A stretch of DNA of 64,000 bases, taken from Chromohalobacter beijerinckii (GTDB lineage Bacteria; Pseudomonadota; Gammaproteobacteria; Pseudomonadales; Halomonadaceae). Both the position numbers and the translations under genes were made by a program. Each line of letters begins with the position of its first letter. The stretch's first letter is position 1. The stretch lies in the NCBI RefSeq assembly GCF_023061185.1, contig NZ_JAKGAK010000001.1, positions 124,001 through 188,000 on the forward strand, given 5' to 3'. Below are positions 52,308 through 61,116 of this stretch, piece after piece. The notes under the pieces are model-generated. The model had not been told where the DNA came from, searched no databases, and saw nothing but the letters and a program-made list of their open reading frames with translations.

Positions 52308-54629
52308 CTACCCTAGAGAAGCACCGCCCGGGTTGCGAGCCTGGTTGTCAACGTTTTGGGTGACGTGCCACCACGACGGCAATAACGCCTGAATGCGGGG
52401 CTCGGCGAAGCGGTCATCGATCAGATGAATCGTGCCTCGGTCCTCGTGTCCACGAATCACACGCCCGGCCGCCTGAATCACCTTCTGCACGCCAGGATAA
52501 ACGTAAGCATAGTCGTAGCCAGCGCCGAACATCGCCTGTAGATAGCGTCGACGCTGCTCGTTGACCGGATTGACCTGCGGCAGCCCCAGGGTGGCGATGA
52601 AGGCGCCGATCAGTCGCTCCCCTGGAAGATCGATGCCCTCGCCGAAGGCCCCACCGAGTACCGCGAACCCGACTCCGCACCCGTCCGACGTGAAACGCGC
52701 CAGGAAATCCGTCCGTGCCTTTTCGTCCATGCCCCGCCCCTGCTGCCATTGCGGCACCTCGGGGTGCGCCTCGCGCAAACGCGTGGCGACATCCTCCAGA
52801 TAAGCGAAGCTGCTGAAGAAGGCCAGATAATTACCCGGCCTACGCGCATAAGTGGCGGCGATCAAGTCGGCGATAGGTGCCAGCGATGCCTGGCGGTCGC
52901 GAAAGCGCGTGGATATGTGCCGGGCGATATGCACGCTGAGCTGTTCCTTGGCGAAGGGCGATGCCACGTCCAGCCACACACTGTCCTCGGGCAGCCCCAG
53001 CAGATCGCGCTGATAACGCTCGGGCGTCAGGGTCGCCGAAAACAGCACGCTGGCATGCGCCGCCTTGAAACGCGGGGTCAGCAATGGCGCCGGTACGATG
53101 TTGCGTAGACTCAGGCGCGCATGGCGCGTGCCGCGGTGGCCCGGGCGCATGGCGATGTCGCACACGAAGTGACGATCGAAGAGTTCGGCGACGCGTACCA
53201 TCTTCAAGGCATCGAAATAGAAACGCTGCAAGGCCGGTGACAAGGTATAAGGCGGCTCGGCCGCCACTTGCCCGATCGTTCCTACCAGGCGCTGCAACGC
53301 CGCGAGCCACGCCTCGGGCACATTTTCGAGTGCGGTATGCTCGTTGACGCACTCGCGGCCCAGCACGTTCCATTCGCGATTGAGCTGCTTGAGCGCGGCG
53401 CTAACGCCGGCAGGTTTCTCGCGTATCAGGGCGCGTAAATCGCCTTGATCGAGGCTCGCGCTGTACATGTCACGCGCGCGTTCGACCAGGTTGTGCGCCT
53501 CATCGACCAGCACGCCCAGGCGCCAGTCGTTGGCCTGAGTCAATAAATGCAGCAAGCCGCCGCTGGCGAAGTAATAGTGATAATCGCCCACCGTCACATC
53601 GCTCCAGCGCGCCATTTCCTGCCCCAGGTAATACGGGCAGACGCCATGCGCCAAGGCGGCATCGCGCACGTGCGTGCGATCCCAGTCGCCTCCGGCGATC
53701 AATGCACGCCGTGCGTCAGGCAGCTTATCGAAAAAGCCCGCCGCCAACGGGCAGGACTCGCCGTGGCAGGCAAGATCGGGATGCTCGCAGGCCTTGTCGC
53801 GCGCGGTCAGCTCCAGCACGCGCAGCGGCGTCGTTTCCACCACGGGGCTCAGCGCATCCAGCGCCAGCTGTCGCCCGGGGGTTTTGGCGGCGAGATAGCA
53901 CAGGCCATCGAGGCGTTGCATGGGCATCGCCTTGAGCATAGGAAAGAGTGTGCCCAGCGTCTTGCCGGTGCCCGTCGGCGCTTGGGCCAGCAACGCGCGC
54001 CCGGTACTGGCCGCCTTGTAGACGTTTTCCGCCAGCGTGCGCTGCTCACCCTGCCAGCTCGCATGCGGAAAACGCATCGCGGCAAGCGCCTCATCGCGTG
54101 CCGTACGGTGCGCGGTTTCCTGCAATGCCCAATCGAGGAACGCCGCGCATTGCGCTTCGAAGAAATGACGCAAGGTTTCACGGTCCACACGCTCGACGAG
54201 CGGCGTCTCGACCTGGCGGGCGATATCGAAATACACCAGCGCCAGCTCGAGTTCGTCGAGGCCTCGCGCCTCGCACAGCAACCAGCCGTAAAGGCGCAGC
54301 TGGGCCCAATGCAGATGACGATGATTCTCCGGCTGACGCGTCAGGTCACCGCGATGGGTCTTGATCTCTTCCAAGCGTCCACGTTGCGGATCGAAACCGT
54401 CGGCACGCCCACGCACGCGCAAGCCTTGCCCGGCAGCACTCCAGTAGACGCCGCTCAAGGCGACTTCGCGCTCATAATGGGCGTCGCGACGCGAGGCCAC
54501 TCGGGCATGCCCTTCGATGCCTTCTTCAGCGCTGGGCGACGGCGTGAAACGCAAGTCGAGATCGCCGCGCTTGGCGGTGAAATCGCACAGGCTGCGCACC
54601 GCTACCGTATAATCCACTGCCTCGCTCAT
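52308..54629 (-). CDS. XPD/Rad3-like helicase with N-terminal RecB/Cas4-type nuclease motifs
   Basis: The 773-residue product is a superfamily-2 DNA helicase of the DinG/XPD type. It has Walker A in LLAQAPTGTGKTLG (residues 217-224), the iron-sulfur cysteines in CEHPDLACHGESCPL and GVCPYY, the Walker B VDEAHN, and the late helicase motifs CGVGFAVLGGAFGEGIDLPGERL and QAAGRVIRGHEDRGTI. The first 200 residues carry a RecB/Cas4-like nuclease motif set: H41, D77 in RGRAD, E88-I-K90 and QLRLY at 110-114. The ATG at 54629 overlaps the stop of the VRR-NUC gene by four bases, so the two are made together. The 3' end lies 22 bases from the palindromic element. Confidence 0.9.
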   Translation of the reverse strand: MSEAVDYTVAVRSLCDFTAKRGDLDLRFTPSPSAEEGIEGHARVASRRDAHYEREVALSGVYWSAAGQGLRVRGRADGFDPQRGRLEEIKTHRGDLTRQPENHRHLHWAQLRLYGWLLCEARGLDELELALVYFDIARQVETPLVERVDRETLRHFFEAQCAAFLDWALQETAHRTARDEALAAMRFPHASWQGEQRTLAENVYKAASTGRALLAQAPTGTGKTLGTLFPMLKAMPMQRLDGLCYLAAKTPGRQLALDALSPVVETTPLRVLELTARDKACEHPDLACHGESCPLAAGFFDKLPDARRALIAGGDWDRTHVRDAALAHGVCPYYLGQEMARWSDVTVGDYHYYFASGGLLHLLTQANDWRLGVLVDEAHNLVERARDMYSASLDQGDLRALIREKPAGVSAALKQLNREWNVLGRECVNEHTALENVPEAWLAALQRLVGTIGQVAAEPPYTLSPALQRFYFDALKMVRVAELFDRHFVCDIAMRPGHRGTRHARLSLRNIVPAPLLTPRFKAAHASVLFSATLTPERYQRDLLGLPEDSVWLDVASPFAKEQLSVHIARHISTRFRDRQASLAPIADLIAATYARRPGNYLAFFSSFAYLEDVATRLREAHPEVPQWQQGRGMDEKARTDFLARFTSDGCGVGFAVLGGAFGEGIDLPGERLIGAFIATLGLPQVNPVNEQRRRYLQAMFGAGYDYAYVYPGVQKVIQAAGRVIRGHEDRGTIHLIDDRFAEPRIQALLPSWWHVTQNVDNQARNPGGASLG

Positions 54630-56302
54630 GACGCCCACGTCACGTGGCAGACATCGAGAGGCATGGCGTGACGCGCGCAAAACGCCAGCCACCGGCGTTG
54701 ATTGTCCTGCAGACGATCGCCCGGTCCCTTGACCTCGATCATCCGGTAGTCGCCCTGCTCGGGGCGAAATTGGATCAGGTCCGGCATGCCTGCTCGATTG
54801 GCACGTACATCGCGCAGCAGACGCTCGAACCACAGCCGCAGATGCGCCGCCGGCAGACACGCCAGCGCCATTTCCAGCAGCGCTTCATCGAGCGCCTCCC
54901 ACTGCACGAAAGCGGATTCGAGCCCGTGCTTGTCATGATAGGTACGGCGAATCACGGCGCGATAGCCATGCTCGCCCTCGGGCACCTCGAGACGTGCCAA
55001 GCACTGTGCGAATAGCGTCTCGCGACGCGACGCGAACTCGGGGCGCAGCAGATCCGCGGGAGCACGCTGGAACGGATGAAAGAAGGCCCCAGCAAGTGGC
55101 GCGAACACCGCCTCCCAACACAGCAAACCGAACAGTGCATTGATCAGTGCGTTCTCGACGTAGTAGACCGGCATCGACTCGCACGACAGATGCGCCGCCA
55201 CGGCGCGTTCCACCGACGCCGTACGGGGTAGCGTCATCTCCAGGCGCGGCGGTACCGGTTCCTCGGTCACGGACGGCGGCGCGAGTGCAAGACGGCGATG
55301 CAGACGCGGCAACAGGCGGTCCAACTGCTGACGTTCGGCCTCGCTTTCCGGCGCCGCTGCGGCGTCGTTGGCCAGCGCCAAAGCCTCGGCATGGCAGGTT
55401 TGGCGCTCCAGCATGCGCAGGCGGCGCCCACGGGCACCGGGATGAACGCTCTGCGCGTAAAGGCCTGCCGCTGCCTCCAGCGCACCTTCGCGCTCACGCG
55501 CCCGAGCCAGCAGAAACAACAGCTTGCCACGCCGGTTTTCCAGCCATGGATTGTCATTCGCCGCCGGCACGTCATGAAGTATGTCGGCAATCGGCTCGCC
55601 AGCCTCCAGGCGCTCGCGACAGGCATGCAGATGTACGTAGGTGTGAATGTCTTCGCGGCGCTGAAAGGCCCGCGAGGCAGGACTCAGCGGTACCCGCTCG
55701 AAGCGGCGCACGCCAAGATCGGCAAGCACGAACTCGCTCCAGTCCTGATGCAGGTTGCCGAAGAACATCAAGCGCAGCCGCTCACACAGCGCCATGCGCG
55801 TCATGCGCACCACCTTGAAGGGAATCTCGGGGCACCATGCGGTCAGCGAATGCTCGCCAAGGTCGGCCTCGGCGAGCACCTCGAGCATGTCCGCCTTGCG
55901 CGCGCCACGCGTGAGGCCGTGATCCCGCAACAGCCCGTGCAGATGGCGGCCGATCTCGGCTTTGGTCAGCAAGGACCACAGCGCCGCCAGCGATAGAGGC
56001 GGATCGTCCTCCACCCATTCGCATTCGATCAACGCCACCATCGCCGAAGACGACGTTCCGATTTCCGCATAGTCGAGCCGGTCGTCACGAAAAGTATCGC
56101 CTTTGCGCATGACCATACGCACCCACAGCGCCTGCGCGGGCTCGGGCAAGGTTTCAAAACGAGTGAGAAAGTCGCGCTCTTCGTCATCGAACAGATCCAC
56201 GTAGCACGCTTCGATCCAGCGCAAGGCACTGCGGAAGTTATGCAGATAATAAAGCGGATCGTCGAGGGATGCGGGGCGCGGCGGGAGCGGTGTAGCGTTC
56301 AT
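54626..56302 (-). CDS. FAN1-like VRR-NUC structure-specific nuclease
   Basis: The 558-residue protein has the architecture of bacterial FAN1 homologues: an N-terminal DNA-binding region, a helical TPR-like middle (residues about 230-360) and a C-terminal VRR-NUC nuclease domain. The catalytic residues are visible in NRAGMPDLIQF and MIEVKGPGDRLQDNQRRW (D508, E523, K525, Q535), with the same spacing as D960/E975/K977 of human FAN1. FAN1 enzymes cut 5' flaps and unhook DNA interstrand crosslinks. I chose the ATG at 56302; the frame continues upstream without family features. It is the first gene of a two-gene operon with the helicase. No LexA box is evident upstream. Confidence 0.92.
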   Translation of the reverse strand: MNATPLPPRPASLDDPLYYLHNFRSALRWIEACYVDLFDDEERDFLTRFETLPEPAQALWVRMVMRKGDTFRDDRLDYAEIGTSSSAMVALIECEWVEDDPPLSLAALWSLLTKAEIGRHLHGLLRDHGLTRGARKADMLEVLAEADLGEHSLTAWCPEIPFKVVRMTRMALCERLRLMFFGNLHQDWSEFVLADLGVRRFERVPLSPASRAFQRREDIHTYVHLHACRERLEAGEPIADILHDVPAANDNPWLENRRGKLLFLLARAREREGALEAAAGLYAQSVHPGARGRRLRMLERQTCHAEALALANDAAAAPESEAERQQLDRLLPRLHRRLALAPPSVTEEPVPPRLEMTLPRTASVERAVAAHLSCESMPVYYVENALINALFGLLCWEAVFAPLAGAFFHPFQRAPADLLRPEFASRRETLFAQCLARLEVPEGEHGYRAVIRRTYHDKHGLESAFVQWEALDEALLEMALACLPAAHLRLWFERLLRDVRANRAGMPDLIQFRPEQGDYRMIEVKGPGDRLQDNQRRWLAFCARHAMPLDVCHVTWAS

Positions 56303-56452
56303 GAACGCATGATAGCAACCGCGTCTTGGCGACCCAAGCAGAGCGCACCTAGTCTGGCGATATGTTAGAACGCGACATTGCGCCGCCCCGTATCCGAGCC
56401 CTGCTTTGTTATAATCTCGGAACGCATTCAATCGACGAAGAAAGAGCCCGCC

Positions 56453-56770
56453 GTGAAAGACGCCTCATCCTCGCGCGACACGACGCCGCGACGTGCCAAC
56501 AAGCTGGGCTGCCTGGGCCTGATCGTCGGCGCTATCGCCTTCATCGTGGCGGTGTACGCCATCATCATCTATTTCATCAGCCAGGGCGCGACCCCGGAAG
56601 ATGAAGCCGGCGAGGACCGCGGCATCGCGCAATGCTGGCAGTCGATGGCAGCGCCGGAGATGACCGATCGCCAACGGCACACCACCGAGGAACGCTGTCA
56701 GGAAATGACCGAGCAGTTCGAGCTCAAGTACGGTCATGCTCCGTCGGTGACTCAGCCGCCATCGTCGTAG
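56453..56770 (+). CDS. Small single-pass membrane protein, unknown function
   Basis: The product of about 105 residues has a charged N-terminus (KDASSSRDTTPRRANK), one membrane helix (LGCLGLIVGAIAFIVAVYAIIIYFI, about residues 18-42) and an acidic periplasmic tail with two cysteines (IAQCWQSMAAPEMTDRQRHTTEERCQEM) that could form a disulfide. I do not recognise a family. I start it at the GTG at 56453, which places the positive residues before the helix; the frame is open from an ATG at 56378. Its 3' end overlaps the convergent MpaB-like gene by 47 bases. Confidence 0.6.
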   Translation: MKDASSSRDTTPRRANKLGCLGLIVGAIAFIVAVYAIIIYFISQGATPEDEAGEDRGIAQCWQSMAAPEMTDRQRHTTEERCQEMTEQFELKYGHAPSVTQPPSS

Positions 56771-57686
56771 CCCCAGCGACGCGTCGCCGTGCACGGCTCG
56801 AGGCGCCATTACGCACCGACCAACGCATGATCGGTACCAGCCGATGTACACCCGCCCGCACGGTATGGCGCTGCCAGCGCGGCATGCCGCGGTGAGCCAT
56901 CTCGGCTGCCCAGGTAGGTAGCAAGTCGACCCCAGCCCGCATCGTCAACGCCACTAGTGGGCGCGCCAACGGGTGGGGGGCCGGCGCCCCGATCAGCAGC
57001 CGAAACACCTCTTCAGTACGGTCATCGAAACGAAGCTGCGGACGCATCGCCTCGAGATAGGCATCGGTCTCACCGCGTGTGCGCGGCACATCACGCGCGC
57101 CCAACGCCTCGGCGATACGTGCCACTTCAGCGTAGTAACGGTCCTGATCGGCCGCACTCAAGTCAGGGTTGCGATAACGCAGATGCGCGGCGAGAAAGCG
57201 ACTGACCTCGGCCACATGCACCCAGGTCAGCAAATCCGGATCGTTGGCAGCATAGGGCCGACCGTCGGGGGCGACCCCGATGACATCGTCGTGGATGCGC
57301 CGTACCCGGTCGATGAGACGCTCGGCATCCGCCGTGGAGGCGAACGTGGTCGCGGCGATGAACTGGCTGGTGCGCCGTAGCCGACCGAGCATGTCGTCGC
57401 GAAAGTTGGAGTGATCCCATACCCCGGCCAGCGCCAGCGGATGCAGCATCTGCAACATCAACGAGCTGATGCCGCCGCAAAGCATCGAGGTGAAATCGCT
57501 ATGTACGCGCCAGCATACGCTCTGAGGCCCAAACAGGCCGGGGTCGCCCGACGGGTGTTCATAGTCGATATTGCCCAGCGCCATGCCGGTCACGCCCATG
57601 ATCTGGTTTTCGATACGCCGTCTCAGTATTTCCACCGTCGCCTCCCAAGCGCCACGACTATCCTCCCCTTGATGCCTGACGATCAT
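56724..57686 (-). CDS. MpaB/latex-clearing-type oxygenase family protein (DUF2236)
   Basis: The product of about 320 residues matches the oxygenase MpaB/rubber-oxygenase family: RVHSDFTSMLCGGISSLMLQMLHPLALAGVWDHSNFRDDMLGRLRRTSQFIAATTFASTADAERLIDRVRRIHDDVIGVAPDGRPYAANDPDLLTWVHVAEVSRFLAAHLRYRNPDLS contains the HP and (T/H)WVH segments that hold the haem-binding histidine region in characterised members. Some members are haem-b oxygenases; most are uncharacterised. The start is uncertain: I use the ATG at 57686, with a longer frame available. It is divergent from the parA gene. Confidence 0.75.
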   Translation of the reverse strand: MIVRHQGEDSRGAWEATVEILRRRIENQIMGVTGMALGNIDYEHPSGDPGLFGPQSVCWRVHSDFTSMLCGGISSLMLQMLHPLALAGVWDHSNFRDDMLGRLRRTSQFIAATTFASTADAERLIDRVRRIHDDVIGVAPDGRPYAANDPDLLTWVHVAEVSRFLAAHLRYRNPDLSAADQDRYYAEVARIAEALGARDVPRTRGETDAYLEAMRPQLRFDDRTEEVFRLLIGAPAPHPLARPLVALTMRAGVDLLPTWAAEMAHRGMPRWQRHTVRAGVHRLVPIMRWSVRNGASSRARRRVAGATTMAAESPTEHDRT

Positions 57687-57828
57687 CACATAATGAAGGG
57701 CTATCCATGATACCGCGTTATGTCCTGACGAATCGCTGGCACAATCTTCACTGAAGCGTTTGGCTGACACATGAATGTCACAACTGGCTGTCACCGTGCC
57801 CACGCGCCATTGCCCGGGAGAAATCGTG

Positions 57829-58560
57829 ATGAAAATGCTAGCCCTCTACAGTATTAAAGGCGGCGTGGGCAAAACCGCCTCCGCCGTCAACCTGGCCATG
57901 CTGGCGAGCGAGGCCGGCTATCGCGTACTGCTCTGGGATCTCGATCCACAAGCGGCTACCACCTTCTATCTACGCGTCAAGCCCAAGGTGCGCGGCGGCG
58001 TGGACAAGCTCGTCAAGGGCAAGGCCTCGTTCGACAAGGTCATTCGTACCAGCGAAATCCCCGATCTCGACCTGCTGCCGGCGTCTTTCGGCTCGCGGGA
58101 GATGGACCACCTGCTCGAAGGCCGCAAGCTCAGCCGGCTGCGCAAGATACTCAAACCGGTACACGACGATTACGACCTGGTGATACTCGACTGCCCACCG
58201 AGCATTTCCACGCTCTCCGAGCATGTTTTCTCGAGCGTCGATGCCCTGTTGGTACCCACCGTGCCGACGACGCTCTCGCTGCGCACCCTGGAGCAACTAC
58301 GCGAGCATCTCGACGAGGCCGATCATGCCTGCCCGGTGTGGCCTTTCTTTACGCTCGCCGATCGCCGCAAGAAACTCCATCTCGAGGTCATGGCTACCCT
58401 CAAACAGGATTGGCCACTGATGCTGACCACGACCATTCCCAACGCCAGTGCGGTCGAACGTATGGGACTTGAGCGCGCGCCGGTCACGCAGTTCGCGCGC
58501 TCATCCCCTGCGGCGCGTGCCTATCGTAGCCTGTGGCGAGAACTCGAACAGCGTCTGTAA
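57829..58560 (+). CDS. Orphan ParA/MinD-family ATPase
   Basis: The 243-residue protein begins MKMLALYSIKGGVGKTASAVNLAMLASEAGYRVLLWDLDPQAATTFYL, with the deviant Walker A KGGVGKT, and has the Walker B strand YDLVILDCPPSISTLSEHVF near residue 115. ParA-type ATPases position DNA or protein complexes by cycling on the nucleoid. No parB gene or obvious centromere repeat is adjacent, so its cargo is unknown. The ATG at 57829 follows GGGAGAAATC. cobO lies 73 bases downstream in the same direction, perhaps co-transcribed. Confidence 0.88.
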   Translation: MKMLALYSIKGGVGKTASAVNLAMLASEAGYRVLLWDLDPQAATTFYLRVKPKVRGGVDKLVKGKASFDKVIRTSEIPDLDLLPASFGSREMDHLLEGRKLSRLRKILKPVHDDYDLVILDCPPSISTLSEHVFSSVDALLVPTVPTTLSLRTLEQLREHLDEADHACPVWPFFTLADRRKKLHLEVMATLKQDWPLMLTTTIPNASAVERMGLERAPVTQFARSSPAARAYRSLWRELEQRL

Positions 58561-58633
58561 ATCATGCATGTCTACAACGTTGTGGTGCAGGTCCGCGTCG
58601 CGTTACGTTGCTTCTTTTACCCGAGAATACGTC

Positions 58634-59233
58634 ATGACCGACCGTCAGTCCCGCCATCGCAACGCCATGCGCAACCTCAAGTCGCATGTCGACGAGAAAG
58701 TCGCCGCCGCCACCGAGCAACGCGGCTTGCTGCTCGTCTTCACCGGCAACGGTAAAGGCAAGACCACCGCCGCCTGGGGCACCGTTACCCGCGCCCTCGG
58801 CTATGGCTACCGAGCCGGCGTGGTGCAGTTCATCAAGGGCATGTGGGAATGCGGCGAGCGCGAACGCCTCGCAGACGACGCCAACTTGAGCGTGCATATC
58901 ATGGCCACCGGTTTCACCTGGGAGACGCAGAATCGTGAGTCGGACACCCAGGCCTGCCAAGCCGTATGGGCGGATGCTGCACGCCTGCTGAGCGACCCCG
59001 AGGTCTATCTCGTGGTGCTCGACGAAATCACCTATATGCTCAAGTTCGGCTATCTCGACATCGCCACGGTCCGCGAAGCGCTCGCCAACCGACCCGCCGA
59101 GCAGACCGTGATCGTCACCGGGCGCAATGCCCATCGTGAACTGCTCGACATGGCCGATACCGTCACCGAGATGCAGGAGGTACGACACGCCTTCAACGCC
59201 GGCGTCCAAGCGCGCCGCGGCATTGACTATTGA
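58634..59233 (+). CDS. cobO: Cob(I)yrinic acid a,c-diamide adenosyltransferase
   Basis: CobO/BtuR transfers the adenosyl group of ATP to the cobalt of corrinoids, giving the coenzyme form of B12. The 199-residue length is standard. It has the ATP loop LLVFTGNGKGKTTAAWGTVTRALGYGYRAGVVQFIKG (about residues 33-69), VVLDEITYMLKFGYL and VIVTGRNAHRELLDMADTVTEMQEVRHAF. The ATG at 58634 starts the family's N-terminal region. The BtuF-like gene faces it tail to tail 9 bases on, so this is a small B12 cluster. It can serve salvage of imported B12 without a full synthesis pathway here. Confidence 0.96.
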   Translation: MTDRQSRHRNAMRNLKSHVDEKVAAATEQRGLLLVFTGNGKGKTTAAWGTVTRALGYGYRAGVVQFIKGMWECGERERLADDANLSVHIMATGFTWETQNRESDTQACQAVWADAARLLSDPEVYLVVLDEITYMLKFGYLDIATVREALANRPAEQTVIVTGRNAHRELLDMADTVTEMQEVRHAFNAGVQARRGIDY

Positions 59234-59242
59234 GTGTCTTGC

Positions 59243-60136
59243 TCAAGGCGATTGTGACGCCCGCTCGAGGGCCTGGCAGACCTGTTCGATGCCCTCGACG
59301 AGGCGTGGACCAGGACGGCTGATGGGATCGGGGTCGAGGGTGTAAAGGTGGCCTTCGCGCACCGCCGGCAACCAGTCTTGGCCTTGCCAAGCGCGCTGCC
59401 AATCATCGCTACGCGCGGCCGACAGGATCACCTCGGGACGTGCCTCGATCAACGCTTCGCGCCCGATCTCGGGCACCAGCACCGAGCGATTGGCGAACAG
59501 TGGTTTCCCCCCGCAATGGCGGATCGCCTGGGTGATGATATGCTCATCGCCCAGCGTGGTCAGCGGGTTGTGCCCCAATTGATAGAACACGCGCGGCGTC
59601 TCTTTGAGCGTTTGCCGCGAGGCAGCGAGGCGCGATTCGAACGCCTCGGCCGCTTGCGCTGACGCCTTCGAGTGGCCGGTTAGGCGCCCCAGGTCACGCA
59701 GGTCCTCCGCCACATCGTCGAGATGACGTGGCTCGCTCTCATAGACCGGCACACCGAGAGCGTTGAGACGCTCGACTACGCTGCGTGGCGTGCCGCTGCG
59801 CCAGGTCACCACGAGATCTGGCTCACGGGCCATGATGGCCTCCAGCGCGATGCCGCGATAACTGCCCACACGAGATACCTGCTTGGCCGCCTCGGGATAA
59901 TCGCTGCCCTGCAGCACTCCCACCAGCCGTTCGCCGGCCTCTACCGCATAGAGCATTTCCACGATATGCGGCGCCAGCGCCACGATGCGCTCAGCGGGGG
60001 CCTCGAGCGTGACCGTGTTGCCGGCATCATCGGTCACCTCGAGCGCCGCCAGTGCCGTGCCTGGCGATAACAGCGCGACCATCGTCAGCAGATATGCAAG
60101 AAACGAGCAAATACGGCGCAACCTCACGACTCCCAT
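59243..60136 (-). CDS. btuF: Periplasmic cobalamin-binding protein (BtuF-like)
   Basis: The 297-residue product has a signal peptide (ICSFLAYLLTMVALLSPGTALA) and the two-lobed helical-backbone fold of BtuF/FhuD-type binding proteins: VTLEAPAERIVALAPHIVEMLYAVEAGERLVGV, EAIMAREPDLVVTWRSGTP, and GREALIEARPEVILSAARSDDWQRAW. BtuF delivers B12 to the BtuCD importer. Location beside cobO supports a corrinoid ligand, but the fold also serves iron-siderophore uptake. No btuC or btuD is adjacent. I chose the ATG at 60136, which gives a normal signal peptide. Confidence 0.85.
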   Translation of the reverse strand: MGVVRLRRICSFLAYLLTMVALLSPGTALAALEVTDDAGNTVTLEAPAERIVALAPHIVEMLYAVEAGERLVGVLQGSDYPEAAKQVSRVGSYRGIALEAIMAREPDLVVTWRSGTPRSVVERLNALGVPVYESEPRHLDDVAEDLRDLGRLTGHSKASAQAAEAFESRLAASRQTLKETPRVFYQLGHNPLTTLGDEHIITQAIRHCGGKPLFANRSVLVPEIGREALIEARPEVILSAARSDDWQRAWQGQDWLPAVREGHLYTLDPDPISRPGPRLVEGIEQVCQALERASQSP

Positions 60137-60225
60137 AGCCACTTTCGGGCATGCAGGATAGCATGCTCGCATGAGCCGTTGGCTTAGGCGGCGGCTCAGC
60201 TTTTCAATGTCGACAGGAGGTTTAC

Positions 60226-60999
60226 ATGTTGCGCAAGGATATTCGTCTTCCTTTCATGGCGACGGCGCTGTTCGGCGCCTTGCTGATCGCCGTGCCCCAG
60301 GCACAGGCCAAGCCCGGGCCCAAGACCTCGCATGAGCTTCACGTACAGGCACAATCGAGTCTCGACGTGGCGCCTGACATGGCGCGACTCAACGCTCGCT
60401 TGTGGGAGCGCACCCCCGCCGTAGCCCGAAGCGAGGCGGACAATGACACTCAGGCCCTCGGCGACGCACGCGACCAACTGGAATCACGTACTGGCGATTT
60501 GATTCGCGCCCTGGAAGACGCCGGCGTGGAGAGCCGCGACATTCAAGCCGGCTCACTCAATGTCCGTCCCGAGATCATCTCGCGCTCACAACAGAGCGAC
60601 GATGCGGAAGATCAGGTGCGGACCCAGGTCGAACGTCCCGTCAGCGTGACGATCCGCGATCTCGAACGTTTGCCGCGCATTCTCGATGCGCTGACCGCCG
60701 CTGGCGTGGATGCACTGGATGGCGTCGAATACGACCTGAAGGACCGCGACGCGGCTACCGACAAGGCGCTGTCAAAAGCCCTCGAGCGCGCCAGACACAA
60801 GGCAGAACTGATGGCCGACACCCTCGAGGTCAAGCTCGGCGATGTGACCAATGTCGAGGAAACGCAGCCCCCCACCTACACACCGCGTACCATGATGATG
60901 CGCGCTGAGTCCGCTGACGCTAAATCAGCGCCGGAATACCGCGCCGGGGAAATCGCCATCGACGCCGGTGTCAACGTCACCTGGGAAATCGTTGACTGA
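60226..60999 (+). CDS. SIMPL-domain (YggE-type) periplasmic protein
   Basis: The 257-residue protein has a signal peptide (FMATALFGALLIAVPQAQA) and one SIMPL domain: LHVQAQSSLDVAPDMARLNARLWERTP, GDARDQLESRTGDLIRALEDAGVESRDIQAGSLNVRPEI and the C-terminal KALERARHKAELMADTLEVKLGDVTNVEETQPP...GEIAIDAGVNVTWEI. YggE of E. coli is linked to oxidative stress tolerance; the biochemical role of the domain is not established. The ATG follows a strong AGGAGG. It is a single gene, convergent with the symporter gene across a bidirectional terminator. Confidence 0.88.
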   Translation: MLRKDIRLPFMATALFGALLIAVPQAQAKPGPKTSHELHVQAQSSLDVAPDMARLNARLWERTPAVARSEADNDTQALGDARDQLESRTGDLIRALEDAGVESRDIQAGSLNVRPEIISRSQQSDDAEDQVRTQVERPVSVTIRDLERLPRILDALTAAGVDALDGVEYDLKDRDAATDKALSKALERARHKAELMADTLEVKLGDVTNVEETQPPTYTPRTMMMRAESADAKSAPEYRAGEIAIDAGVNVTWEIVD

Positions 61000-61051
61000 C
61001 GCTTCACGCTTGTAATCCAAGCGCTTCCCACAACGACGGTGCTCACAACGA

Positions 61052-61080
61052 CAATACCCGGCCAACAAGGCCGGGCATTG
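61052..61080. terminator. Bidirectional terminator between the SIMPL and symporter genes
   Basis: CCCGGCC (61057-61063) and GGCCGGG (61069-61075) form the core stem around AACAA, extended outward by CAAT/ATTG pairs. The A/T-rich outer arms give a short T-run in both directions between the two convergent genes. Confidence 0.7.
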
Positions 61081-61116
61081 TCATCATGCGCCAACGATAT
61101 GACGTTCGAACGGCGA

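Noticed and set aside
52308-56302. Nuclease-helicase pair as an anti-phage defence system
   Set aside because: The domain content fits FAN1-type DNA repair, and there are no neighbouring defence genes, mobile elements or atypical composition. I keep it as a repair operon.
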